From contig NC_060025.1 in the NCBI RefSeq assembly GCF_021134715.1, forward strand, positions 7,564,001 to 7,628,000: a stretch of 64,000 bases of DNA, written 5' to 3'. The stretch is from Daphnia pulex (taxonomy: Eukaryota > Arthropoda > Branchiopoda > Diplostraca > Daphniidae). Each line of letters opens with the position of its first letter. Within the stretch, counting starts at the first letter, position 1. The notes under the pieces are model-generated. The model searched no databases, had not been told where the DNA came from, and saw only the letters and a list, made by a program, of their open reading frames with translations. Made by a program: the position numbers and the translations under genes. Shown here one piece after another: positions 12,801 to 24,800 of this stretch.

Positions 12801-15800
12801 AAAGGAGCGACAGACAGGCGAAAAGGAAAGAGAGAGAACGTGGAAAATTTTTCGATGGACAGGACCTCTGAGAGACGCAGCACTTATTGTGACTGGATCG
12901 ATGCTGTTACACAGGAGGGAAAAAGGGGAGCCGAGGAAAGGGACTTGAATCAATGGGATCTCAACGTCACAACACGAAAAAGATCTTCTCTTTGTGTGTT
13001 TTTATTTGCTTTTCGTTTCTTGTCGGAAAATAAGCTCATGTGAGCCATATCCTTGTCAAAAACGTCATCCACGTCTTATTATTCTCCAACAGAGAATAAT
13101 ACGACAAAGTTCGTTTCCCTCCATTTTCTTGCAACGCTGTTGGCGTTCAATTGAGCCTATCAGCTTAGTTGTTCCTCTCGGTCGTCTGGGGATTCGTTCG
13201 GCACCTCTCGTCAAAGTTATCACGTCGTTAGCCCTCCATTTACCGTGGCTATATTCACGCAGACTATAAGAACGTCATTTGGCAGTGAACTCACGGTCTA
13301 CACAACAACTTTAGTCTCCTCCTCCAGCATCATCATCATCCGACGCCTTTGGTCCGTCTCCAGGCCCGCTGAAATGCTCAGCCAAACGTGAACATCCTCC
13401 TCATTCTCCTCTCCTCTCTCTCAGCTCTCCCATCTCTTATTTTTCGAACCTCCTGTTTTTTTCTAAACTAGTTTTCCTTTCCTTATGTCTACTAGACCAG
13501 AAAGAAGAAGGGCTCCGGCCGAAACTTCGTTTTCATTAAGAAAGCGTGAAGCAATCATGTGAACATGTCTCTGTTCTTCTAGTACGGTCTAAAGGTGTCG
13601 AGGAAAGGAACAGAAGGGACGAGCGTAAACTAATAAAGAGATCAGCCTCTCCTTTGTTCTTCGCTCGTCTTGGATGGGACCATACGTGTGTGTGTGTATC
13701 TCTCTGAGTGTATTTATAAAACAGACCAATTCCCCCCGGTGTGGAAGTGGATAGACCCCCAGAACATTTTGGCTGTCTCTTTTCACTCCGCCGAATGCCC
13801 CGGTCTCATCCCGACCGCAAACAAACGAAGGACGTGTGTTGGCCGCTCAGTGGTCTGACATGAAAGACAGCGAGACCATCAAAGATATTGTCCCTTTCTT
13901 CTCTCTTTTCGAGAGGACAAAGTTTTTTCTTGTTATTTTCTCTTTTCTCTTGTGTCGAACGGAAAAAAAGGAACGAAAAACACGGTCGTTACTTTCTCGG
14001 TTAGTTTCACGCTCACCGCCCGTGTTTGGGCTCCTTAGAGATCCTAGTCGTGCATGCTACTGAAATCTTGTCCAGTACAGCTGCTGCCCAATGCCGGGTG
14101 GGTCATCATCAATACCCACACCGACCTGCTTCATTCGTCTTCCTTTTCATCGTTTTCCAATGGGAACGCAACGCCGGAACGGGTACGGCAATCTGGAAGG
14201 AAAGCGTTGCTTAACCTTGTCGTGGCCTGATGACGTCGCTTGTTTATCCTTTGAATGGAATCCAAATGGCGAAATCAACCGGCGTTCTGATTGACAATGA
14301 CGTGATGACTTATCGGTTCGTTAGTGTAGGAGGGTCCACGCTGGGAGTTCTGGGCGGTTCATCAAGGATTTCTGGCTTCTCGTTAGTTCTAAAACAAGTT
14401 GACTCGACTAGCTGCGAGTTGGGTCGATAGATTCTGTCGTCGAATGCGGACACATGTGCGTACCACGGTACCAGTATCGTGTAAGAGTATCAATATAGCT
14501 CAGTTGATGGATAGCTAGAATGGATAGCTAATTGCAACTCTATTCAACGGAGCGCAATTGGAAGAGCTCCTCCATCCGCCCTTGCGCAGTCGCCTGCCGT
14601 CTCTTTGTCTCTCTCAAGTCTTCACATTTGTCTTGTCTCTCCACAGTAACGTAGCTATACATAAACATCGAGCAGAATTGCATTACGGGATGTATATGAT
14701 GCGTTCAAAAAGCTATTTACATAAGAGAATCGCTAGGGAATTACCGATCCAGCGCCGCGGCGCGCCGCGCGGAGGTGGATAAAGAGATTGCCACGACGCC
14801 TGGCGATCGGATGTGGAACCTGGACAACATAAAAGTCCTTTGAGCCGTGTAGGGCTCAAAGTCTCCAACTGCTTCGCCGCGACCATAAAAGAAAAAACCC
14901 TATAAGAATCTGGAAAAGAGGAAATAGGAGAAGAAGATGGAAAAGCGAGTTGGCATTTGTCCTCAACCGACGATGTCGTCGACGTCGTCGAATCCTTATT
15001 TTTTTTTTTATTTAAGCGACAGCAGCGATGTCTTCAGATCTTCATCTCCTATCTTTCTCTGTCACTTGCCTCTTCAAAAAAAGGGGAGAAAGAAAAGAAA
15101 AAAACGCCAAAAAACGTACACACAGTCCATTGGACGGTGCCTGTGAATCGTCTCCCGGCGCCCTTTGATATTCTGACTCGCCCCATCGTCTCCCATCTTC
15201 ATCGTTTTCCATCGCCCAACTGCGGCACTCGAAAAGAGACGGTTACATTTTGGGAAATGGAAATCCGTCAAGGCTATTACGTTTGGGGCTTATTTAGCCA
15301 AAATAGAGTGTGACACGGCGCGCCCGCTTGAAAGTGTTTCAATGGTCGATCCCATCAACTCCGCCTCTCTTCGTCTTCGTCAACGTACCCCGCACTTCAG
15401 CAAACTCGTCGTCTCGGAGTTCCTCCTTCCATTTCCGATTCTGAAACTTTATTCCTCAGTATTGAATCATTTAGATGACTACGACCAGAATTGACGAGAC
15501 AACAGACGTTAACTTTAACAACAGCAACCGTTCAGATAGAAGGAAATACGGGATTAGCAGCAACACGAGTGCAATTCTTTTTAGCGCCAAATCGAATGCT
15601 GAAATTCAAAGGCTCTAATAATTTTATCGCTACTTTGAATTTTTTCGACTCTTTCAAACAAAAGGAAGAAAAGAGATTTTTACATCAATGGATGAGTGCT
15701 GAATGTGTAACAAGACACAAAAAAATGTGATGGCAACCGAGGTAAAAACTAAAAAGAAGACTAGATCTCTAATTGGAAGCGTTGGACCGAAATGGCTCTC

Positions 15801-18800
15801 TCCTTTGCTGCCAGAATCCGGTGGCCACTTTTGTCTCGTGAAATGTTTAAGTTCCCGTGTCACGTCCCTGGAGTGATTGACGCGTGCCGCTGCTTATCTT
15901 GCCTTTGACTTTAGAGGGAGGGGATGTTCTGTGTTCTCCTATCCCTCGTATAAGTAAAGACCTTAATTAGATTTCACTCAGGAATGGATTCCATGCAAAA
16001 CTTTCGAAAAGCCAACAAGAGTTTGAGCTGGCAGCCTCTCACAAAGGTTCGGGCGCTATTCCTCGGTCTTTCAGTTGTCTCTTTCAGTTGCCTCATCATC
16101 CATCATTTGGCCGGACTCCTTTGTATTTCCCACATTTTGGGAGAATTCGACACCAATTAAGTTCACATTCTCAAAAGCCTTTGTTGACTTGACTTGAATG
16201 AGAAATAAAAAGTTCTTGGCCAACTTTTACATTCTCTCGCGGGTTAAAACGAATAGTTTTTCAAAAAACCTCATTTTAACCCATCATTATTGTACATTAG
16301 TTATTCAATTATCAAGAAAAATTTTTTCCGTGAATCTCAAGTTAACTTTGGTTTGAACTACTTAAATGTGGAAGGATTGATTTTTCTGTATAGACCGATA
16401 GGCGATAGTCGTTTTGAGCCTGTTTCAATCGATTCCATTCCTTGAGGAGTAACTGTTAGACGACTCGATTTTCTTCTTACGGATTTCGTGATCAAATTTC
16501 CTACCCCGAAAAATGTTTTAGTTCTTAATTTGACATCGAAAATTGTGTAAAAGTTGTTTCCTAAGTGTTTTAAAAAGCTTAAATGTGGAGTGAACTTACG
16601 GCACGTACGTTTTTTGTGCCGTTCAGATTATGTACGCATTGGGCGTACATTAAGACAGATCCATTGAATAGATGCGTGTAGTCTGGAAAAAAGTTTAGGC
16701 AGATATTATTCAAATATAGCTGCCGAATGTTTCATATGGAAATGACACAAAATCTGAGTTTTACAGAGAAACCATTAAAACTTGTTTCTTTTTTTACTTC
16801 CATTTGAAGGCGATTTTACTTTTTCCGAACTTATTATTTTAGAAAAAAAAGGAGCGAGTTGAATAAGGGGCAGATTGAATGTAAATGGGATCTAAACTTC
16901 TCAAATTTCTGTTGGGTAGTTTGAACTACGGTTGTCTCAATATATGCGGACCGAAGTTTCTGCATGACGACAACTAAGTTGTTGACGACACGACATGTGC
17001 GTTGAAAAAGCCTATTCGAGGGCGAGAAGGTGAATGTTATTGATGATGGTCTTATGTTAGACGTACATAGATCAGATGTCAGTTTTTTTTTCTTTGTCTT
17101 TTTTTTTTATTATTGTCGTGCATCTTTCCTTCCGTCTCTGTTTGCGTTTGGGGTTTTCCCTTTTGATTGCTCAATGTATTTTTGTACAAAAAAGATCCGA
17201 CAGGACAAAAGAAAATGTCATTCGTTTGCTAGTGCCGCCAGCTGATGTGAACTTTGCCTGCACTCGACATAGTTTGTCTTGTTGTTTACACGCTAAGGGT
17301 TCCCGGTACAACAAAGGCCCCAACTGTCATCCGTCATCCGCACGCGGATGCATCGCAGTTCAGAAATCCCCTATGCCATGCATCACGAGAATTGGCGCAG
17401 TATCTCGTTGCTGGTATCTCTTCCTTATATTACTTTCCCTTTGCTGATGTTTCACGGGACATTTTACGGTTTGTTTTGCGCCGCTCCAGTAGCGAATAGA
17501 GAGTCCAGTCTATTCTTTACTTAAGTGGATATTCGGTTCTGTTTTGACGTTTTCGCTTTCCATCATCTGTCTTTTTCCGAGTATTGTTACTGTGTAGGAT
17601 TGCCCCAGGAAACGGCCATTCCGATGGCCATTCGGGATAACCACTCGGAATCCTCGGACCGGATGGTCGTCCGCAACCAACTAGAAGCTGACACAACCGT
17701 TTATAGTCTGGGCACACAAACAGAAGCGTATCGCCGTATTTGTACGCTCCATTCTCTTTCTGCTCTGCTGTTCATCATCGCTTCAATCATCCTGCCATCC
17801 GCGCGCTTACAGTCTGTCCTCGTCCATTGGCAATCAAACAACGTCGTCGCCCTCTGTTTTGTTATTGACTCGTTTCTTCTGACAAAAACAAAAACGAAGC
17901 TAAACAAAGCCCATCCAACAGAGGCACTTGATGTGGGAACAGGCGACGATAAAGCGCCGCGGCGTTGATGTGATTTCAATCAACGTAAACGGCCAGGCTC
18001 ACTTTCTCCAAATCCCCATCAGATAAAAAGTATTTTCCTCTTTTTTTACCCTATACATATAATGGAATGGAACAGATCATCTCCTACGGATATCGCAAAC
18101 GGCTGCGACCCGGAATTGATTCCCCCCTTCTTATTTTCTGTTCCTTTCCCGTCTGTTCGATGCGCATCCGCACCACATCCATCAAAGAAGAATTTTTTGC
18201 TTCCGTCGCTTGTTCTTTTATTTCGCGTTCGACTACCGTCCGACCTGATGAAACGTTGCCAGACGGAAAAGTCTTTTAGATGTATGTGTATAGTGTATTC
18301 TACTGAATACTTTTGATGTGTTTTTTGACATCATCAGTCGGAAGACGAGAAAGAGTTGGATGAGGGGGATGGAAGATCAAGAAAAGAGGCAAAACCGGAA
18401 AGAGACGTGATGGTATTTAATAACGAGATCTATTCGCCTGACTCTCGCTCAACATCTTCCGGTCGACGGAGCCAAAAACTCATCTGCATTTCATTGGCTG
18501 GCCTCTTTTTCTTGGTGATAGCTCTCCAGGAATAGAAGACGATTTATAGGATTAGAAGTTATAGGAAAACGAAACGTAAAAAAAGGAGGGAAATAAGATA
18601 CGTCAAATCAAGAAAAAGAATCTCGGCCCCATGAAAAGGGACCCGTCCGACCCAGCGGCTGACGTAATACGAAACCGTTCGATGGGTTTTCGCCTAAAAG
18701 TCACGATCATCGCTGGTCACTACGCCGATTCGTTTAGTCTCTTTCCCCAAGTTGATCATTACAGGGAGACACAATCCGCTTCACACCCACTGACTTTGCA

Positions 18801-21800
18801 ATAGAAACGATTCCGTTGGCAATCAGTGCCATATAGCATAGAGAAAAGAGGGCTGTATGGGCTTCTTCGGGGTTCTGGTTGGTTGGAAACAAAAGAGAAC
18901 TGGCCCATGTCAATTTGCCCACGCATTGTGTGCTGGAGAGGCAGGGGCTGCTGGTGATGATGCTGACGCCTGAACTTCTTTTATCCCCCTAAAACGTGTG
19001 TCGTGATGATGGTGGTAATCATTATAGACGTGGCTAGAAGGGACAGATGATGATGGTCGAAGATTGGTCCCCACCATTCATTTCACGTCCGCCCATTTTC
19101 GTAAATGTCTTTTCTTTCCTCCACTTATCTCTCAGTTTTGAGGGTGATTTTACCTTTCGCAAAGTCAATTTAAAGTTGGCAATTCATAAAAAAGAAATTC
19201 TAGCGACTCTGTATAAAAGTGCCGAACACAATGATGGGGGTACAAAAGCGACTTGATTAGGGTATAACACGGGAACAATTGAGTCGCCGTTTTATCGTCT
19301 TTTTTCCCCCATTTTCCCACTCGCACACTTTTCGCTGCGTCTTTTCTTTTTTGATTTGTCTCGCGTGCCCCAACAATTCTTCGCCCTGCCTATATTCCTT
19401 TATACATATACAATTTATTTATATTCTTTTCTTTTCTTTTTTCTTTCTTTTTTTTTGTTGGCTGTGTGCTCGTTCTTTTAGCCGCCATGATGATGAACTA
19501 GACATTCAGAGCTGAGCTCGTTCCGCCGGCGCTGAAATAATGCAATCAGCCGAACAGCGCGCGTGCGTGCATTACACAAAAGGAGGCCCAGCGCAGAGTG
19601 GCCGGGATTTTCTTTTTTTTCCATATTCTCTCTCTCCTCTTTGTGTGTGTATACATCTATACATTTATACTGTTAGCATTATATCTGCAGTATAGATGTA
19701 TGCAGCCGCCTGGGGGATTCGGTTTGATGTGAATATGTATAGAGAGGAAAGAACAGGGAATCAAAAGGATAGAGTATAAGAAAGAGAATATAGAGTATAT
19801 TCCTGTATATGATTATAGGAGAAAAACAGAGGAGAGTGGGCTGGTTTTCTCCGGGGAGGAACCCGCAACATCAGCGTCTTGTCCCGCCTTGATTGGCTCT
19901 GGCCAGCAGATGGCGATTTCTTCCATCTTTCTTTTATTTTGTGTTTTTTGGGGGCCGAGTGGCTTCCATGTTTTTATTCCTTTTCTCTGGCGAGTCTAGT
20001 CCTCCTTCATCCTGGTCGTTGGGGTTTATTACAGTCACCGTGAATCTGTCGTTGCCTTCATGAATTATGGATGCAGAGCCACGGCAAGTGGTTGCTACTG
20101 CTGCCTCTTTCTTTGTAAATTACAATAATTCGCCCTGGCCAAGAGGACGAAGGTGAAACAGAATCCGCTTTTCTGGCTATGGTTTTTTCTATCTAAAGAA
20201 ACGGAAAGAAATGGCCAAATTTTTTATGGAGCTTTGAGTCGCTTTGATAATCGAATTGAATAGGGATGGCACATGAAATAGAATCAATCAATGGTTAGAG
20301 AAAGACGGAAAGAAGAATTCGGTCGACAAGTCGGCAATCAAATATTTGATCGACTCCTTGGAATCTGCGCCAAACCACCCGCTTGTTTCAGATGCACTTT
20401 CTTTCCTCCAGTCTTTGGAGCTTCTTTTCACGGCGCATAACATGTGAGTAGGAGGTCCTTGCTGGTCCTTGGTCCTGTATATCGCTTGGTAATGCGAAGG
20501 TTCGGGGAGCAATAGTATAGGCGGAAGGAGAGGGGAGCGAAGAAAGGAAGGAGCTAGCCAAGAGAAGAAAAGAGGAGAAAGACGGAGAGTGCGTCGGCGG
20601 CCAGAAAAGACGCGAGCACTGACAAAAGACGCCGCGAGGTGTCACAAATCGGACATGGACGCAGCTCGTGCTGAGCTGCAGTAAGAGCGGCGTCGGGAGC
20701 CGGGCAAGGAATCGAGTAGCGCTAGGGAGAGGGTGTCGGGCGTGTCGATGGTCGGCGGCGCTCAGTCGGGACATGTTCGCCTTAGAGTTGGCATCGGCCC
20801 CCGTCACTTCGTCCTTTTCGGATCGTTTTGGCGGTGGAAGCGCAGCTAACGGAGATGAGGCGGGCTCGTCCATCCCACCCGAATTCAGGAGCAAGTACAG
20901 CACCTCCTTTGCCGATTACCCACAGCCGCTGTCGGACCCAGTCAGGACCAGAATTTGGGGGCCGCCTGTCGTTCGCGGATCAGCAGGCAAGAGTCTTTCT
21001 CTCAGGGTTTAGTCGCTAATGGCAATCAAAAGCAGGTGGTGTGCAACTTCGAAAATGTGCTTTTTGTTTTTCTTTCCCGTGTCTGGGCTTCAATTCGCTG
21101 TGCGAATTTCAACTCGGCTAATTTGATTCTTTCGGTCCCATCCGCGTTCCAATGCATCAATCGAATTTGATTGACAAAACAAATTTTTGGGTGTCATTTA
21201 ATTAGAGAAACATGTTATTGCCGAGTCATTCGTAATCTTATTTCACCCATTCGCCTCTATTTAACAGCAGACCCTGGTGGACCTGGCATCTGTGCATTCA
21301 TCTTGACACTTTTCTCGTTCCTGCTCATTTTGGCAACTTTCCCGCTCTCGCTATGTTTCTCCGTCAAGGTAAGACACAGTTTCACTTTTCACATAATAAT
21401 AATACTAGCCTACGCGCGCTACTGTTTCTCAGCCATGGAAGCAATTTCAATAATCGGCTTACATGTCGCACGGTCTTTTGGGACCATTTCCAATTTGTCG
21501 TCGTATCGGTTTAGCCATTTTCCCCCAATATACCGTTGATATGTCATCACCAGTGATATTCGAAACTCTATATTGCCGATTTTTCAATCAATTTACAATG
21601 CTTCCTTGGCCATTAACGGTTTGATGCGTCGCGAGTTGATGTGGTGGATTTGAATTGCCAAATATAAACCACAATGGAAATGGCAAACAAAATTTCCAAT
21701 CGTGTAAAATAATAAAATTTGAACTCAATTCGATTCTTCCGTCCCCTAATGTATGCTCTGCATGCTCTGTTTATACTGTGCGGAGTTTACCTAAGGCTGT

Positions 21801-24800
21801 CAGAGCGAGCAAAGTCTGAAAAAGGCTTAATCAAGTGAAGCTCATCCGCAGTGCGGGTGAAACACTTGAGGAATATTCAGCGCCACTTCTCTTCTCTCAC
21901 GAATTCTCCCGAGGCAAATAAGAACGGAGTTGTTCGAAATTCCCGGCGAGGGGAACGTTATTAACTCGTCTGCTTTCTACCCTAACAAGCACATGCATGG
22001 GAGTCGGAGTTTGTTTACAGCGGCGGTGGTTAAGTTCAATGAAAGTCCCTTGAAAGTCAAACATCTCTTTGTTTTCCTTAAGTCTTGTTTTGCTTTACAA
22101 GATGCACAAAGAGTGGAGAAATTTCGGGTATTAGTGGTTCGTGAATATCGCGAGGTAGTGCTGGCTCTGACGTTTATTTTAGCGCATCGAAACCTGAACG
22201 GAACTAAACGAGAAAAGGGGAGGTTCTTAATTGGAAAGTTGGATGGGATGTTTGCGTTCGAGCGGGGAGCAGCCCAGTTCTTTTCATCCTCCCGGGAAAA
22301 GATTGGACTGTCGACAGCAACCGACCAAAGTTTTTAATAATGAGCCACGAGCAGCAGCCAACAGAAACAAATAGGAGCGCGCACTTGTATTGTGTAATTC
22401 ACTACGTATATATAAGAAGGGCCTTTGGGGGGTTGGTATGTTGTGCTCTTTGCTTTGGGTTTAGTCAAGGAAAGTTCTCGGTGCCAATTTGTCTACCCCC
22501 GCTGTCGCGCACCGCTGCCAAAATCTTTGTCCTTCCGCTTCTCTTTTGCTAATCATGACGGGAATAATGCATTTCTCTCGTCTCCCCATTTCGTCGGTAG
22601 TGACTTCGTTGACTGCCTTATTAAGTCCCTTCTCATTGTCTGCGGTTTATTATGTTATTAAATATTCCATTACTATTCGCTCCGCTAGGTGGTACAAGAA
22701 TACGAACGAGCTGTTATTTTCCGCTTGGGTCGTTTGCTCAAAGGCGGAGCTCGAGGTCCCGGTATCTTCTTCATCGTTCCCTGCATCGATACTTACCGCA
22801 AAATTGATCTTCGTACCGTCTCCTTCGATGTCCCACCGCAAGAGGTAAGCACCCGGTTTCAACCTTTCGTTTTCTTTTTTTTTTTGGTATATATTTTATT
22901 CAAAAACTATGCGCTTCACCGATCATTTTCATCATCCTTGGCGACGCCTCCGCGAGTTTTCATCTTCCCCTCTTAAGTTTTGGAGAGAGGAACGACTCTA
23001 TTTCGTATATTATTTTCTTAATCATCACCGATGTTGGGGTTTAGCGACTATCTGGGCGTCAATATTCACGGGCGACTGGGTGTGAAGAGGATTTGAATAA
23101 TTTGGCTGAAACGTAATTGAATACGGTAATAGGTTTTCCAAGTTATGTTCACCAGTAGGAAAGGCTATACAGTATAGACCCTTTCCCCGTTTTTTTTTTT
23201 TTTTTTTTTTTTTTTAATAATGACATTGATTATTTTTTCATTGAGTCGGTCGGAAGGGTATCTTTTTGCCTGTTTCAGTCGCTTTTTTTTCTTATTATTA
23301 CGTCGACGAATATTCTATTTTCTCTATTTATGTCGTTGCACAATCTTTTTTCGACTGATCTACTATATATACGACCATATTATATATACATACATATACA
23401 TCGGGCATGAAAGAAGATGCATCTCAAAATCAGTTGGGGAGAGGGTTTGTTGACACCCGGAAACTTCAGTTAATAACTTATACATCGTTTATTGATTATT
23501 ATCTTATTATTATTGGCTTTGGGTTTCGTTTTTTCCTGACATTATTATTCACCATTATGAACCTTGTTATAGTGCTGTGTTCTGGGGGCGACTTTTCATT
23601 TTCCTTGATCGGTTTTCTATTTCTGTTATTTCTTTACGATTTTTTTTTTTTTACATTAGCGAGAGACAGTTTAGTGAGAGATTGTACCAAACAACGCGGA
23701 TGATGACATATAACATGAAATAGTCACTTAATTTAATGAAACATTTTGGCTGGATGACTTGAGCCTCAAACTCAATTTCAAATTGAAATGAAATTGGGCG
23801 TTGAAATCACGGGAGAATAAGCGTGAGGCGGGAAAAGAGACGAGCAGCGAAAAGAGAAAACTAGAAATTTGCACACCGCCACCTTGTGTTATCAATGCAG
23901 GTCTTGTCGCGTGACTCGGTCACGGTGAGCGTAGACGCCGTAGTCTACTACCGCGTCAAAAACCCCATCATGGCCACCAACAACGTCGAGGACTACAGGT
24001 TAGCCCCAATCACCACCAAACAAAAAAGCTACCGCTACAAATTTGCCACACCAACACACGAACTAAAACAAAAAAAAAGAACAATTTTAAAATCTGCCAA
24101 ATTTAAAAAAAAGAAAAAGAAAAAAAGAAAAACTTAACACTACTTTAAAATCCTTTGTAGATAAACATTCTTTGTTGTTAACACTTCAAACATAACCAGA
24201 ATTGTGAACCCCATCTTCCATTTTTTTTTGTCGAACTATCTAGTCAATTCTTGCATCAGTGTGGGAAGCATTTGCCTGTCATATTAGATTGCATCCAGTG
24301 CACGGATATAATATTGAGCATGTTTGATTTGGTTTCTTCTTCTTTTTTTTTTCTTTGGTGCGGAATATTATTGTTCATTTAACATGAGCTTGTTACGATT
24401 CAGTTGATTTTTCTTTTCTTTCAAATTTTCTAGTTTCGGCGAAAGAAACCATCAGGGAGGTCGGGGGGCGCAACGAAAAATAGTTTGTAAGGCGTGAAGC
24501 CAGCACAGCTGCTTCTCTTTTTTTTTTCCTCTTATCCATTGGAATACAATACAAATGCTAATAGGCCCGTCGGTATTGATGTCAGATGTGTTTGGTCAAA
24601 TATGTCTCTCCAAGCTGAGGCGCTATTTCGTGTTTATGTTCATTTGTCCAAGGTGGATACACTCTCGGCAATTTTCAAACATTCGTTTACTATCAAATAA
24701 GGTTGGATTAAACTGCGACGTTTCAGAGTAACTATACTTAAGAAGAATACTTCCCCATCAGTCCATCATATCATCGCTACTGTTTGTCTTTAAGTTCTTT

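Larger units (their letters stand above)
11084..20772. other. Long non-coding stretch (presumed intron and promoter DNA)
   Basis: I see no recognisable coding exon in 9.7 kb. It holds T-rich and A-rich tracts, a short (TG)n run near 13685, and GC-rich palindromic sequence near 14751-14775. Small perfect hairpins lie at 14838-14861 and 16598-16649. A match to the CTCF core consensus lies near 19906. Roughly 16.1-17.0 kb is AT-richer and more intron-like. The density of GA/CT tracts and CpG-rich patches suggests promoter DNA in places. Confidence 0.5.

Noticed and set aside
17525..17968. 147-codon + strand open frame with a repeated GGCCATTC motif
   Set aside because: No recognised domain and no donor compatible with the stomatin frame. 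The repeat is short.
20388..20903. 171-codon minus-strand open frame
   Set aside because: Antisense shadow of the GC-rich candidate exon D and its leader. Low complexity and no domain.
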